Shown in pieces: positions 1 through 7,050 of a DNA stretch of 13,931 bases; position 1 is the first letter of the stretch; every line of letters starts with the position of its first letter. A model generated the notes under the pieces. It searched no databases. It saw only the letters and a program-made list of their open reading frames with translations, and was not told the origin of the DNA. The position numbers and the translations under genes are program-made. The stretch is from Candidatus Methanoplasma sp. (lineage in GTDB: Archaea; Thermoplasmatota; Thermoplasmata; Methanomassiliicoccales; Methanomethylophilaceae). The stretch covers positions 1-13,931 of the forward strand of contig JAIRQG010000118.1 of assembly GCA_031256615.1 (NCBI GenBank). Direction: 5' to 3'.

Positions 1-1
1 A

Positions 2-766
2 GCCGCCTATGGGAGTCCGATGCTCCGTTGGTTACCGCTGTCCAAACTATTTCTCGTTCTTTCACTGCTGGTACTGGATATCGCCTCATCTTCTATATGG
101 ATGTCGGTATTCGCAGGCATGGTCGGACTGTCCTTGCTGCTTTACGGCTCTTCCTTGAAGATGCCGCGGGCGATGGTGAAACTTTTCCTGATCGCTCAAA
201 CGTTCATAATCATCGGCGCTTTCATTTTCACATTCGTGACATCGGGAGAGACGGTCGCGTCGGTCACTATTCTGGGCATGACGGTCAACTTTACAGGCGC
301 AGGCATTTCTTTCGCTTTGCTGATATACGCTAGAGCGACCGCTGCGCTGCTTCTGATGTTCGCGTTCGCGGTATCAACGCCGGTGCCTCATCTTGCAAGC
401 GCATTGAGAAAGCTCAGATTCCCTGATGTCTTCGTGGAGATGATGGTCCTCATCTACAGATATACATTCCTTCTGATGGAGTCTGCGGAGAGGATGCACC
501 TGGCAGCCGAATGCAGGTTCGGTTATCAAGGTTACAAGAGGAGCGCAAAGACAACGTCAAGACTTGCTGTAGGCGTCTTCATGCGTTCTCTCGACACAGC
601 GGAAAAGGGGCAGGCGACATTGCAATGCAGGAACTACAGAGGAGAGTTCAGAAGCCTCTCGGAATTCGGAAAACAGAGCCGATCCGCGACAGCGTTCTGC
701 GTTCTTATTATATGTGTGGGAGTGATTTTCTTTTTAGCATTGCGTTATGGGGTGTTGCCGGTTTGA
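2..766 (+). CDS. cbiQ: Cobalt ECF transporter T component CbiQ (5' partial)
   Basis: Membrane scaffold (EcfT/CbiQ) of a group I ECF importer. It couples the cobalt-binding CbiM/CbiN subunits to the CbiO ATPase, bringing Co2+ into the cell for corrinoid synthesis. Counting from the ATG at position 20, hydrophobic helices lie at about residues 8-45, 53-75, 92-118 and 222-243. The cytoplasmic coupling region at about 125-212 carries the two arginine-containing motifs AECRFGYQG (163-171) and QCRNYRGEF (202-210), degenerate forms of the EcfT Ala-Arg-Gly boxes. The reading frame is open to the left edge, and the residues before the ATG (AAYGSP) match the usual start of CbiQ proteins ('..SPLHRLDPRLKL'). 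The true start is therefore probably outside the window. The stop is 8 bp before cbiO, so the two are in one operon; cbiM/cbiN are expected upstream. Nickel or biotin EcfT proteins are alternatives, but the CbiO-type partner favours cobalt. Confidence 0.87.
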   Translation, partial: AAYGSPMLRWLPLSKLFLVLSLLVLDIASSSIWMSVFAGMVGLSLLLYGSSLKMPRAMVKLFLIAQTFIIIGAFIFTFVTSGETVASVTILGMTVNFTGAGISFALLIYARATAALLLMFAFAVSTPVPHLASALRKLRFPDVFVEMMVLIYRYTFLLMESAERMHLAAECRFGYQGYKRSAKTTSRLAVGVFMRSLDTAEKGQATLQCRNYRGEFRSLSEFGKQSRSATAFCVLIICVGVIFFLALRYGVLPV

Positions 767-774
767 ACGGAGAA

Positions 775-1872
775 ATGAGAACTGTACTCGAAACAAAGAA
801 TCTTAGTTTCACATATGATGGCGGGAAACAAGCATTGAAAAATATTTCCATTAGGATTCCGACTGGATGCAAGGTTGCTTTTGTTGGACCAAATGGAGCC
901 GGAAAAAGTACTCTTTTCATGCACTTCAACGGAATATTGAAACCCACCGATGGAGAAGTGGAATACAATTCCAAAAACATCTCATACACAAAAAAAGGAC
1001 TCCATGAACTCAGAAAGGATGTCACCTTTGTTATGCAGAATCCCGACGATCAAATATTCAACGTGATCGTAGAGGACGATGTTGCTTTCGGCCCGTTCAA
1101 CCTAGACCTCCCCCTTGACGAAGTCCGCAAGAGGGTGGAGGAAGCTCTCGGAGTGGTCGGAATGGAGAATGAAAGATCCCGGCCCATCCACCATCTGTCA
1201 TTCGGGCAGAGGAAAAGAGTTGCCGTTGCAAGCGCCCTCGCTATGCACCCAAAGGTGCTCATCATGGACGAACCCACTGCTGGCCTGGACCCCGAGATGG
1301 TCCACCGTCTTTACGAAATAGCGGATGAGGTCAGCATGAGAGGTTCCACGGTGATCATATCTACTCATGATGTAGAAACCGCATATTCATGGGCAGACCT
1401 TGTTATTGTTCTTGTGGGAGGCGAGGTGCTTGCGCAGGGAACGCCGTTCGAGGTATTCTCGATGAAAGACGTGCTTGACAAGGCGGGCCTTTCCGTTCCG
1501 ATGATACATGGCCTCAATGAGTTCATGAGCGCAGAGAAACAGAACAGCATATACGGAAGAATGATGTCAACGGCGCTGCTGAACATACGGAGCGGCATCG
1601 TCCCAGGAACATTGTACCTGATGAGGCCGGGATGCACCGGAGAGGCTCGCGGGTGCGTAGGCGTATACGGAAGTTCGTCGCGTCATTACGTCGAAACCAA
1701 CGATATAAAAGTGAACTTTGGGTTCAACGCCATCGAAAGATGCATCAACAGCATATTGGACGGAAACGACGCATCGATATATTTGGACAGCACCCTGGAT
1801 CATGTCCTTGACCGCAAACTGCTGGACGTGGCGGCCCACGGCATCACCATAACAGTGGAAGAGCTGCAATGA
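775..1872 (+). CDS. cbiO: Cobalt ECF transporter ATP-binding subunit CbiO with C-terminal extension
   Basis: Cytoplasmic ABC ATPase that energises cobalt uptake with CbiQ. It is 365 residues long. Visible motifs: Walker A GPNGAGKST (38-46), Q-loop Q88 in MQNPDDQIF, signature LSFGQ (141-145, followed by RKRVAVA as in CbiO proteins), Walker B VLIMDEP (161-167), D-loop GLDP (170-173) and switch His198. Canonical CbiO is about 270-280 residues. Here about 120 further residues follow (roughly 245-365), including a glycine-rich stretch GCVGVYGSSSRHYV and an acidic end; I do not recognise this domain. ATG 775 is chosen because the ABC fold begins at once after it and it lies 8 bp after cbiQ. The frame stays open upstream inside cbiQ, but that extension is shadow sequence. 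The SD is weak (GGAG, almost adjacent to the ATG), so coupling to cbiQ is likely. The stop lies 9 bp from the end of the convergent next gene, leaving no room for a terminator. Confidence 0.92.
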   Translation: MRTVLETKNLSFTYDGGKQALKNISIRIPTGCKVAFVGPNGAGKSTLFMHFNGILKPTDGEVEYNSKNISYTKKGLHELRKDVTFVMQNPDDQIFNVIVEDDVAFGPFNLDLPLDEVRKRVEEALGVVGMENERSRPIHHLSFGQRKRVAVASALAMHPKVLIMDEPTAGLDPEMVHRLYEIADEVSMRGSTVIISTHDVETAYSWADLVIVLVGGEVLAQGTPFEVFSMKDVLDKAGLSVPMIHGLNEFMSAEKQNSIYGRMMSTALLNIRSGIVPGTLYLMRPGCTGEARGCVGVYGSSSRHYVETNDIKVNFGFNAIERCINSILDGNDASIYLDSTLDHVLDRKLLDVAAHGITITVEELQ

Positions 1873-1881
1873 ACATCCGGA

Positions 1882-3768
1882 TCATTGCCCGATACGGTCG
1901 TAATAATGAACGACCATACATGACCTCTCGCATTTCCCGCATCTGTTGCATTTTTTACGATCGACCTTGAATCCGCCCTTTATCTCTACGGCCTTCCTAG
2001 GGCATCCTTTCGCGCATATGCCGCACTCAGTGCACATCTCCGCCCTTATCAGCGCTTTAGCGGTCCGTTCGAAGATCATCTCCGCATCCTTCTTCGTTTC
2101 GGCAGTAACGGATATCTGTCCTCCGCCGAAGAGCTTCGATCTCCCGTTCTTTACTTTCAGAAGGGCTATCTCAAACTCAGGAGAATACTTGACCTCCCCT
2201 ATGATACCCAGCGCATCTTCCACATACGAAAAATCCCTTTTCGAAGGTACATCGATCACTGCCTCTACCGAATAACCTCCCGCCGCACAGGGGGATGCCC
2301 CCTTCATCATCTTCACTGCAGGGCCTGTTGTCCGGTTCGGCTTTAGATCCAGATCTAATTCTTTCGCTATCTGGATCATCTTCGGTGGAAGGACCTTCCA
2401 CCTCCAAAAACCCATATCCGCATATTCAGCGGGGAGCCCTTTCGCTTCTGCGTGCTTATGAAGGTAATCCTCCCATTCCGAGTAGATATCGCCGTGTAAT
2501 CTCCCTGTGTTCCTCCACTCGCTTGCCAGGCAGGACGCGCACAGATAGCACCCTATCCTTTCGAAGTCCTTGTCATACAGAGGATTGTAGCTTAGGCCTC
2601 TCATCCAGATATATCCCCATATCTCCGACGCAGACCATCCCCTGACCGGATTGAGGTTGGTCTGGTTCGGAACAAAGGGATTCTTGGACACGAAACCTAT
2701 GTCCGATCTGGAGAACGACTCCAGCATACGGTTGCCTTCTATTGTGATCGTGCCGTTGGGGAACTCGCTGGAAATAAGCTCTGTTATCGGTCCGAGCTTG
2801 CATACCTTGCAGCACCATCTGAAATCCTTTGCGGGCGGCCCGAATGTATCTACGTTATCCCAGAACGCATTCCCCGCTGATGCTTTGAGAAGTTTCAGGC
2901 CGTTCTCCGCAACGAATCTGTCCACGTATTCTATTGTCTCCGGGAATTCCAGCCCCGTGTCGATGAAAAGAAGGGTCAGGCCTTTCAGCGCCTTTGACGC
3001 TACGCCGAATGCGGCAAGAGAGTCTTTCCCTCCCGAGAAAGAAACGGTCACGGGCGTGTTCTTCTTGGATATGAATGACCTTATGTCGCTTACCGCATTC
3101 CTTTCGATATTCTCCAGATGTTCTTTGTTGGATCTGATGAACTCATCCCTGCCCGACGGCGGGGATGCCGGTCTGTTCTCGACAGGGTCCATATTCTTTA
3201 TCTTGACCGCTCTTTCTGACGATCTCAGATCTTTACTGTCCGCCAATGCCGTTCCGGGGCCTGTCTTCTTTCCCTTCCTCACTATGACGGGATCTCCCGC
3301 GGAGAAATCGCCCCTGACCTCGGAAACGTCCTCGCCGCTGACGACCTTGCCTTTCAGATGTCCGGCGACATTCCTGATATCCACAAGGTTCTTTTCTGCT
3401 GACCCCGCAAACATGTCCGCCCCCGCCTGTCTGAGTTCAAGACGGAGAGAATTGTCTCTCAGATCGAATCTGACGATGCCGATGACCTCTCCGTGAGCGA
3501 TGATCTCATCAGTTCTGTCTTCGCCGGGTATCTTGTTGAGGAACATCATCCTGCCGGATATGGGGCCATCCGTTCCGAAAGAATCCCTGAACAGGCCTTT
3601 CACAGCTTCGACACTGTCGCCCATGCACGGCCTTATGTCGCCGGGGCTGTTTATCTCGAAGGATCTTCCGGCCGAGCCGCAGGACGAACATGTCTTTCCC
3701 ATGATCAGTGTTCCGCATACATCGCACCATTTCATCTCTGTCTTTCCGTGTGCGACGTTATAGGCCAT
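1882..3768 (-). CDS. PAPS reductase-family Fe-S protein (zinc ribbon + PUA + PP-loop + 2[4Fe-4S] ferredoxin)
   Basis: A 628-residue multidomain protein of the COG0175 type found in methanogens (MJ0066-like). Domains in order: a zinc ribbon (C15-x2-C18, C27-x2-C30); a PUA-like domain at about 85-170; a PAPS reductase/PP-loop domain at about 205-430 with the nucleotide-binding SFSGGKDS (243-250). The last is followed by two cysteine clusters, C319/C320/C323 (RWCCKVCK) and C407/C410/C413 (GCYLCASC), that could hold a cluster. After a linker domain comes a C-terminal ferredoxin module with C579-x2-C582-x2-C585-x3-C589 and C607-x2-C610-x2-C613-x3-C617. The PP-loop implies adenylation or PAPS/APS-type chemistry with electrons from the ferredoxin module. 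The PUA domain hints at an RNA substrate, but the reaction is unknown to me. Start: ATG 3768 has AGGAT upstream and suits the TATA box at 3798-3805. The longer ATG 3798 lies inside that TATA box. ATG 3735 is a shorter alternative. Confidence 0.88.
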   Translation of the reverse strand: MAYNVAHGKTEMKWCDVCGTLIMGKTCSSCGSAGRSFEINSPGDIRPCMGDSVEAVKGLFRDSFGTDGPISGRMMFLNKIPGEDRTDEIIAHGEVIGIVRFDLRDNSLRLELRQAGADMFAGSAEKNLVDIRNVAGHLKGKVVSGEDVSEVRGDFSAGDPVIVRKGKKTGPGTALADSKDLRSSERAVKIKNMDPVENRPASPPSGRDEFIRSNKEHLENIERNAVSDIRSFISKKNTPVTVSFSGGKDSLAAFGVASKALKGLTLLFIDTGLEFPETIEYVDRFVAENGLKLLKASAGNAFWDNVDTFGPPAKDFRWCCKVCKLGPITELISSEFPNGTITIEGNRMLESFSRSDIGFVSKNPFVPNQTNLNPVRGWSASEIWGYIWMRGLSYNPLYDKDFERIGCYLCASCLASEWRNTGRLHGDIYSEWEDYLHKHAEAKGLPAEYADMGFWRWKVLPPKMIQIAKELDLDLKPNRTTGPAVKMMKGASPCAAGGYSVEAVIDVPSKRDFSYVEDALGIIGEVKYSPEFEIALLKVKNGRSKLFGGGQISVTAETKKDAEMIFERTAKALIRAEMCTECGICAKGCPRKAVEIKGGFKVDRKKCNRCGKCERSCMVVHYYDRIGQ

Positions 3769-3797
3769 GTATATCCTGGTTCTCAATATTATGCACA

Positions 3798-3805
3798 TTT
3801 ATAAA
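3798..3805. promoter_or_regulatory. Palindromic TATA box shared by two divergent genes
   Basis: TTTATAAA is its own reverse complement. Its centre is about 27 nt before ATG 3829 on the + strand, so that gene is probably leaderless. It is about 33 nt before ATG 3768 on the - strand, which gives a leader of roughly 8-10 nt containing AGGAT. It is the only good TATA element in the 60-bp divergent spacer. Confidence 0.6.
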
Positions 3806-3828
3806 CAATAACATGATTCCAGATTCAG

Positions 3829-4491
3829 ATGAGAGATTCTGCTGACGGTATGAGGAGGGTTGGTCCGGGCTATCACAGACCGCAAGGAAAGATCAGTTTC
3901 AGTAAGACGGAGGTTCTCCACATCACAGCTGCGATAGTGGTGCTTTCGGCGGCATTCTCAATAATAATGAGGAACAGCCACTTGGATTCCGACCCCACCA
4001 CGAACCTTCTTCTCATCATCGGAATGTCTTTCATACTTGTCATATGCAGTTTCCTTTTCCACGAATTCGGACACAAGTTCATTGCGCAGAGATATAACGC
4101 TTGGTCAGAGTTCAGAGCATACCCCGCCGGTCTGGCGATAGCGATTGTGTTCTCGTTGATGGGGTTCCTCTTCGCTGCGCCGGGGGCTGTGTACATAAGA
4201 GGCAACATCGACAAGGAGACCTACGGGAAGATCAGCCTTGCGGGACCGGCCGTGAACTTTATCATCTCGGCGGTTGCGATAGCGATCGCCTTCTCGCTGA
4301 CCCCGGGTACGTTGGCATACGTCATATTCCAAATGCTTGCCTACCTCAATGCGTTCCTCGGTCTGTTCAATCTGATCCCAATACTGCCGTTTGACGGGTC
4401 GAAGATCGTAGCATGGAGCATCCCTGTCTACCTGGCAGTGGCCGCAATAGGCGCAGTCGAATTTGCAATAGTCTGGTTCTATCTGTTCTGA
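3829..4491 (+). CDS. Site-2 protease family membrane zinc metalloprotease (peptidase M50)
   Basis: Intramembrane metalloprotease of the SpoIVFB/S2P class (COG1994), 220 residues. Motifs: the zinc-binding HEFGH (78-82) within a membrane helix, and the second conserved block NLIPILPFDG (181-190), in which D189 is the expected third zinc ligand. SLAGPAVNF (136-144) is the short conserved segment usual in archaeal members. About six hydrophobic segments are visible (28-46, 59-77, 100-122, 138-156, 162-183, 197-220). A soluble, basic N-terminus of about 25 residues precedes them, and no CBS or PDZ domain is attached. The substrate is unknown; regulated cleavage of a membrane-bound factor is the family role. 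ATG 3829 is chosen because the TATA box is centred about 27 nt upstream, indicating a leaderless mRNA. Met8 is an alternative. It is a single-gene unit, divergent from the PAPS reductase-family gene and ending at a hairpin terminator. Confidence 0.88.
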   Translation: MRDSADGMRRVGPGYHRPQGKISFSKTEVLHITAAIVVLSAAFSIIMRNSHLDSDPTTNLLLIIGMSFILVICSFLFHEFGHKFIAQRYNAWSEFRAYPAGLAIAIVFSLMGFLFAAPGAVYIRGNIDKETYGKISLAGPAVNFIISAVAIAIAFSLTPGTLAYVIFQMLAYLNAFLGLFNLIPILPFDGSKIVAWSIPVYLAVAAIGAVEFAIVWFYLF

Positions 4492-4512
4492 AGAAGACCC
4501 AGCGGTATTTTG

Positions 4513-4535
4513 AAGGGGGGGTTGTCCCCCTTTTT
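4513..4535 (+). terminator. G/C hairpin with T tract between convergent genes
   Basis: A run of seven G (4515-4521), the loop TTGT and five C (4526-4530) are followed by five T. The AA before the G run can pair with the first Ts. It lies 24 nt after the protease stop. On the - strand the hairpin is followed only by a weaker T-rich stretch, so it serves mainly the + gene. Confidence 0.7.
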
Positions 4536-4561
4536 AAAAGAATAGAAGTTTTGGAAAATAT

Positions 4562-5995
4562 TCACATATATTCTTCGCAGGGATATCTGAGGTTCTTCAG
4601 TATCGAACCTTCCCACTGCTCCAGTTTCCCGGGATTCAGGATGTTGTTGGGGTCCATCGCTTTCTTTATGGCGATTATGGATGAGAGTTCCGATTGCCTC
4701 TCTCTCATGTATTTGGGTGCCTTCGCGATCCCCACTCCGTGCTCGCCGGTAACGGTTCCTCCGAGGTCTATGCATACGTCAAAGATATCATCCGTTGCCT
4801 TCACCGCCCTCTCCCATTCGCCGGCATCCTCCGGGTTCACGAGCATCTTCGTATGCAGGTTGCCGTCGCCGGCGTGACCGTAGGTTGCGATCGTGATCTT
4901 GTATTTCTCCGATATTTCTTGGAAGGCCTTCACTGCCTCTGGAACGTTCGATATCGGGACGCCCATGTCATCCGCAAGCGAGACCGACACATACCCGGGC
5001 ATAAGCGCGGACAGGGCTGCCATGACGGACTTCCTAGCGTCGGTCCATGCATCTATCTGTTTCGGATCCCAAGACGATGTGACCGTTGTCGCGTTGGTCA
5101 TTTTAGCGATCTCTTCGATTATCTTCAGGTCCCTGTTCACTATCTCTTCGTTCTCACCGTCTGCCTCGAAGATGCAGAGCGCTTCGCTGTCGGGAAGAGG
5201 GTTCCCCCTTGCCTTATTGACCGCTTTTATGCTTATGCTGTCCATCAGTTCGCAGGATGCCGGGATCATAGGCTTGGCAATAAGCGCTGCGATGCATTTC
5301 CCCGCATCGTGCACTGTGCTGAATGTGCAAAGGCAGTATGCGGACTTTTTCGGCTTGGTCGTCAGTTTAAGGGTCACTTCCGTGATTATGCCCAGCGTCC
5401 CCTCGGAACCGCACATCAGCCTTGCCAGCTGGTATCCCGAGGAGTCTTTGATCGTTCTTGTGCCGGCACGGACTATCTCCCCGTCGGCTTTGACATATGT
5501 GAGCCCGAGAACGTAATCCCTCGTTGCTCCGTATTTTACTGCTTTCATGCCTGAGGCGTTGAGAGCTACCATGCCTCCGATCTGACAGGCCTCTGCGGAC
5601 CCGGGCGCCGGAGGGAAGAAGAACCCGTATTTTGCAAGCACATCGTTGAGGTCATTATAATTGATCCCCGGCTCAACGTCTACCCACAGGTCGGCCACGC
5701 TCACCTTCTTCACTTTGTTCATCCTTTGCATGGCAATAACAATGCCCCCTTTGATTGGCACAGCCGATCCGCACAGCCCCGTTCCGGCACCTCTCGGTAC
5801 GACCGGGATCTTCTCTCTGTTGGCAATCTTCATTATCTCTGAGACCTGCTCTGTGGTCTTGGGCTGGATCACGATCTCTGGACTGTTATGGAAGATCGAC
5901 GCATCGAATCCATAGGTATAGAGGTCTGCGGGCTTTGTGGAGTATCCATCTTTGCCTACGATCTTCTCAATGCTGTCTATTATTCTCTGTTCCAT
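4562..5995 (-). CDS. FAD-binding oxidoreductase, GlcD/D-lactate dehydrogenase type
   Basis: Flavoprotein of the GlcD family (COG0277; FAD_binding_4 plus FAD-oxidase C domain), which oxidises a 2-hydroxy acid such as D-lactate or glycolate to the keto acid. It is 477 residues, the usual length. FAD-binding motifs: PRGAGTGLCGSAVP (67-80), PPAPGS (128-133), GGMVALNASG (140-149) and GSEGTLGIITEV (196-207). C-terminal domain motifs: HAGDGNLH (374-381), GEHGVG (417-422, substrate/metal site) and DPNNILNPGK (448-457). No GlcE/GlcF or HdrD-like iron-sulfur partner is adjacent, so the electron acceptor is not evident. Start: ATG 5995 has GGTG 6 nt upstream, begins like family members (MEQRIIDSIE), and lies about 37 nt from a TATA box. 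ATG 6016 is only about 16 nt from that box and so unlikely. Substrate assignment is not possible from sequence alone. Confidence 0.9.
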   Translation of the reverse strand: MEQRIIDSIEKIVGKDGYSTKPADLYTYGFDASIFHNSPEIVIQPKTTEQVSEIMKIANREKIPVVPRGAGTGLCGSAVPIKGGIVIAMQRMNKVKKVSVADLWVDVEPGINYNDLNDVLAKYGFFFPPAPGSAEACQIGGMVALNASGMKAVKYGATRDYVLGLTYVKADGEIVRAGTRTIKDSSGYQLARLMCGSEGTLGIITEVTLKLTTKPKKSAYCLCTFSTVHDAGKCIAALIAKPMIPASCELMDSISIKAVNKARGNPLPDSEALCIFEADGENEEIVNRDLKIIEEIAKMTNATTVTSSWDPKQIDAWTDARKSVMAALSALMPGYVSVSLADDMGVPISNVPEAVKAFQEISEKYKITIATYGHAGDGNLHTKMLVNPEDAGEWERAVKATDDIFDVCIDLGGTVTGEHGVGIAKAPKYMRERQSELSSIIAIKKAMDPNNILNPGKLEQWEGSILKNLRYPCEEYM

Positions 5996-6028
5996 TTGAA
6001 CACCGAATTCCCACATTCTTTTGATTAG

Positions 6029-6036
6029 TTATAAAG
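6029..6036 (-). promoter_or_regulatory. TATA box for the GlcD-type gene
   Basis: On the - strand CTTTATAAC is centred about 37 nt upstream of ATG 5995. This predicts a leader of about 10-12 nt that includes a GGTG ribosome-binding motif. Confidence 0.45.
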
Positions 6037-6076
6037 CATACACACGGAACCGGAAAAATGAGACCAAAGAAATAGT

Positions 6077-6084
6077 CTTTTAAG
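6077..6084 (+). promoter_or_regulatory. TATA box for adk, probably leaderless
   Basis: CTTTTAAG is centred about 26 nt before ATG 6107. No Shine-Dalgarno motif precedes the ATG, so the transcript probably starts at or next to the start codon. Confidence 0.5.
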
Positions 6085-6106
6085 CAATGAATGAATCTCC
6101 GAAAGT

Positions 6107-6739
6107 ATGAAGACAAAAATCGTCCTCCTGGGTCCTCCAGGATCGGGCAAAGGAACGCAGGGCGAGATGCTCAGCCAGGAATTGGGGTTTGTAAGGTTGT
6201 CCACCGGTGACATGCTCAGAGAAGCGGCCAGGAACGGAGCGCCGCTCGGGCTCAAAGCAAAAGAGTACATGGACCGCGGTGCGCTCGTGCCGAACGATCT
6301 GATAATCAACCTCATGAAAGAAAAGATCAAGTCACTCGGAGAAGGCACGGGTGTGATCTTCGACGGTTTCCCCAGGACTGTCGAGCAGGCAAATGCGCTT
6401 GGAGAGCAGGTGAACATCGACCTTGCCCTGAATCTTGATGTAGAAGACTCGGAACTGCTTAACAGGCTTACAAAGAGGCGTTCCTGCCCCAAATGCAACG
6501 CCGTTTACCATCTCGACTACAACCCGCCCAAGAAAAAGAACGTCTGCGACAAATGCGGCTCGGAACTCTATCACAGAGACGACGACAAAGAGGAGACCGT
6601 TCTCAACCGGCTCAAGGTCTACCGCGAGAACACAAAACCTCTGATCGAGTACTATGAGGGAAAAGGGACGCTTAAGACGGTAATTGGCGTAGGAAGTATC
6701 GATGAGATATACGGTGAAGTGAAAAAGACCGTCCTCTGA
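6107..6739 (+). CDS. adk: Adenylate kinase (bacterial-type, zinc LID)
   Basis: Catalyses ATP + AMP = 2 ADP in the cytoplasm. The protein is 210 residues with every expected motif: P-loop GPPGSGKGT (9-17), the AMP-binding region LSTGDMLRE (31-39) with R38, DGFPRT (86-91), and an intact zinc-binding LID with C127-x2-C130 and C147-x2-C150. Catalytic-site arginines follow in RR (124-125), RLKVYREN (168-175). This is the long, four-cysteine bacterial-type enzyme, not the AdkA form common in other methanogens. Within archaea it fits the Thermoplasmata, an inference from family distribution. ATG 6107 is the first residue of the beta-strand leading to the P-loop and lies about 26 nt after a TATA box, so no alternative start is needed. 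It is monocistronic, or read through towards the tRNA gene 43 bp downstream. Confidence 0.96.
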   Translation: MKTKIVLLGPPGSGKGTQGEMLSQELGFVRLSTGDMLREAARNGAPLGLKAKEYMDRGALVPNDLIINLMKEKIKSLGEGTGVIFDGFPRTVEQANALGEQVNIDLALNLDVEDSELLNRLTKRRSCPKCNAVYHLDYNPPKKKNVCDKCGSELYHRDDDKEETVLNRLKVYRENTKPLIEYYEGKGTLKTVIGVGSIDEIYGEVKKTVL

Positions 6740-6745
6740 CACAGA

Positions 6746-6753
6746 AAAATATT
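6746..6753 (+). promoter_or_regulatory. Likely TATA box for tRNA-Gln
   Basis: AAAATATT is centred about 33 nt before the mature tRNA 5' end, predicting a start a few nucleotides upstream of it. It sits in the loop of a weak dyad, CACAGA (6740-6745) with TCTGTG (6762-6767), which may be chance. Confidence 0.4.
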
Positions 6754-6782
6754 AAAGGGCCTCTGTGTTGGGGAAGAAATAC

Positions 6783-6858
6783 AGCCTCGTAGTGTAGCGG
6801 TCAATCATGCGGGACTCTGGATCCTGCGACCACAGTTCGAATCTGTGCGAGGCTACCA
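6783..6858 (+). tRNA. tRNA-Gln (anticodon CTG), CCA encoded
   Basis: Full cloverleaf of 73 nt plus genomic CCA. The acceptor stem AGCCTCG (6783-6789) pairs with CGAGGCT. The D arm holds the GGTC loop motif. The anticodon stem CGGGA/TCCTG encloses the loop CTCTGGA, giving anticodon CTG, which reads CAG (Gln). The T arm CACAG-TTCGAAT-CTGTG is canonical, and the discriminator is A. No intron is visible. In archaea this tRNA is normally charged with Glu and amidated by GatDE. A terminator follows within 10 nt. Confidence 0.95.
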
Positions 6859-6866
6859 TATTCCAC

Positions 6867-6885
6867 CTGGCTTGCCAGTTTTTTT
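6867..6885 (+). terminator. Terminator after tRNA-Gln
   Basis: A short stem CTGG/CCAG around the loop CTTG (6867-6878) is followed by seven T (6879-6885). It begins 9 nt after the encoded CCA. The T run alone would be enough for archaeal termination. Confidence 0.65.
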
Positions 6886-6891
6886 GACCCG

Positions 6892-6935
6892 CCGAGGGTT
6901 TTCTCCGTCCGTACGGATGGAGATAAAACCCTCGG
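6892..6935. repeat. Long near-perfect hairpin (19 bp) between tRNA-Gln and a small gene
   Basis: The outer arm CCGAGGGTTTT (6892-6902) pairs perfectly with AAAACCCTCGG (6925-6935). After a two-base bulge (AT, 6923-6924) the inner arm CTCCGTCC (6903-6910) pairs with GGATGGAG (6915-6922), including one G-T pair that would be G-U in RNA on the + strand. The tetraloop is GTAC. A further hairpin, CGGGA-GCT-TCCCG, lies at 6949-6961. Neither is followed by a T tract and no ORF fits. It could be a structured RNA, an mRNA stability element or a relic of a small mobile element. Confidence 0.75.
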
Positions 6936-7007
6936 TCGCGGAAGAGTTCGGGAGCTTCCCGCATCTTATTCATCCCCTTAAATATTAATACCTACAGGCT
7001 GCTACTC

Positions 7008-7015
7008 TTTTAAAA
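7008..7015 (+). promoter_or_regulatory. TATA box for the 7051-7551 gene
   Basis: TTTTAAAA is centred about 39 nt before ATG 7051, predicting a leader of about 14 nt that contains the AGGGTG ribosome-binding site (7037-7042). It is framed by CTACT (7002-7006) and AGTAG (7015-7019), a small dyad over the box. Confidence 0.45.
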
Positions 7016-7050
7016 GTAGGGGGATTTCTTAGAAGCAGGGTGTGACAGTA

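Noticed and set aside
511-774. Upstream extension of the cbiO frame
   Set aside because: It overlaps cbiQ, has shadow-like composition, and the ABC fold starts only after ATG 775.
2651-3496. 281-codon + strand ORF inside the PAPS reductase-family gene
   Set aside because: It is antisense to a protein with clear domain motifs, and its serine/phenylalanine-rich composition is typical of a shadow frame.
3769-3798. Longer N-terminus of the PAPS reductase-family protein from ATG 3798
   Set aside because: That ATG overlaps the TATA box TTTATAAA, so it should lie upstream of the transcript start.
4694-5554. 286-codon + strand ORF opposite the GlcD-type gene
   Set aside because: It is antisense to a full-length, motif-complete flavoprotein; no family features.
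6752-6973. 73-codon ORF on the - strand
   Set aside because: It runs antisense through tRNA-Gln and the long hairpin; translated antisense tRNA gives a familiar spurious peptide.
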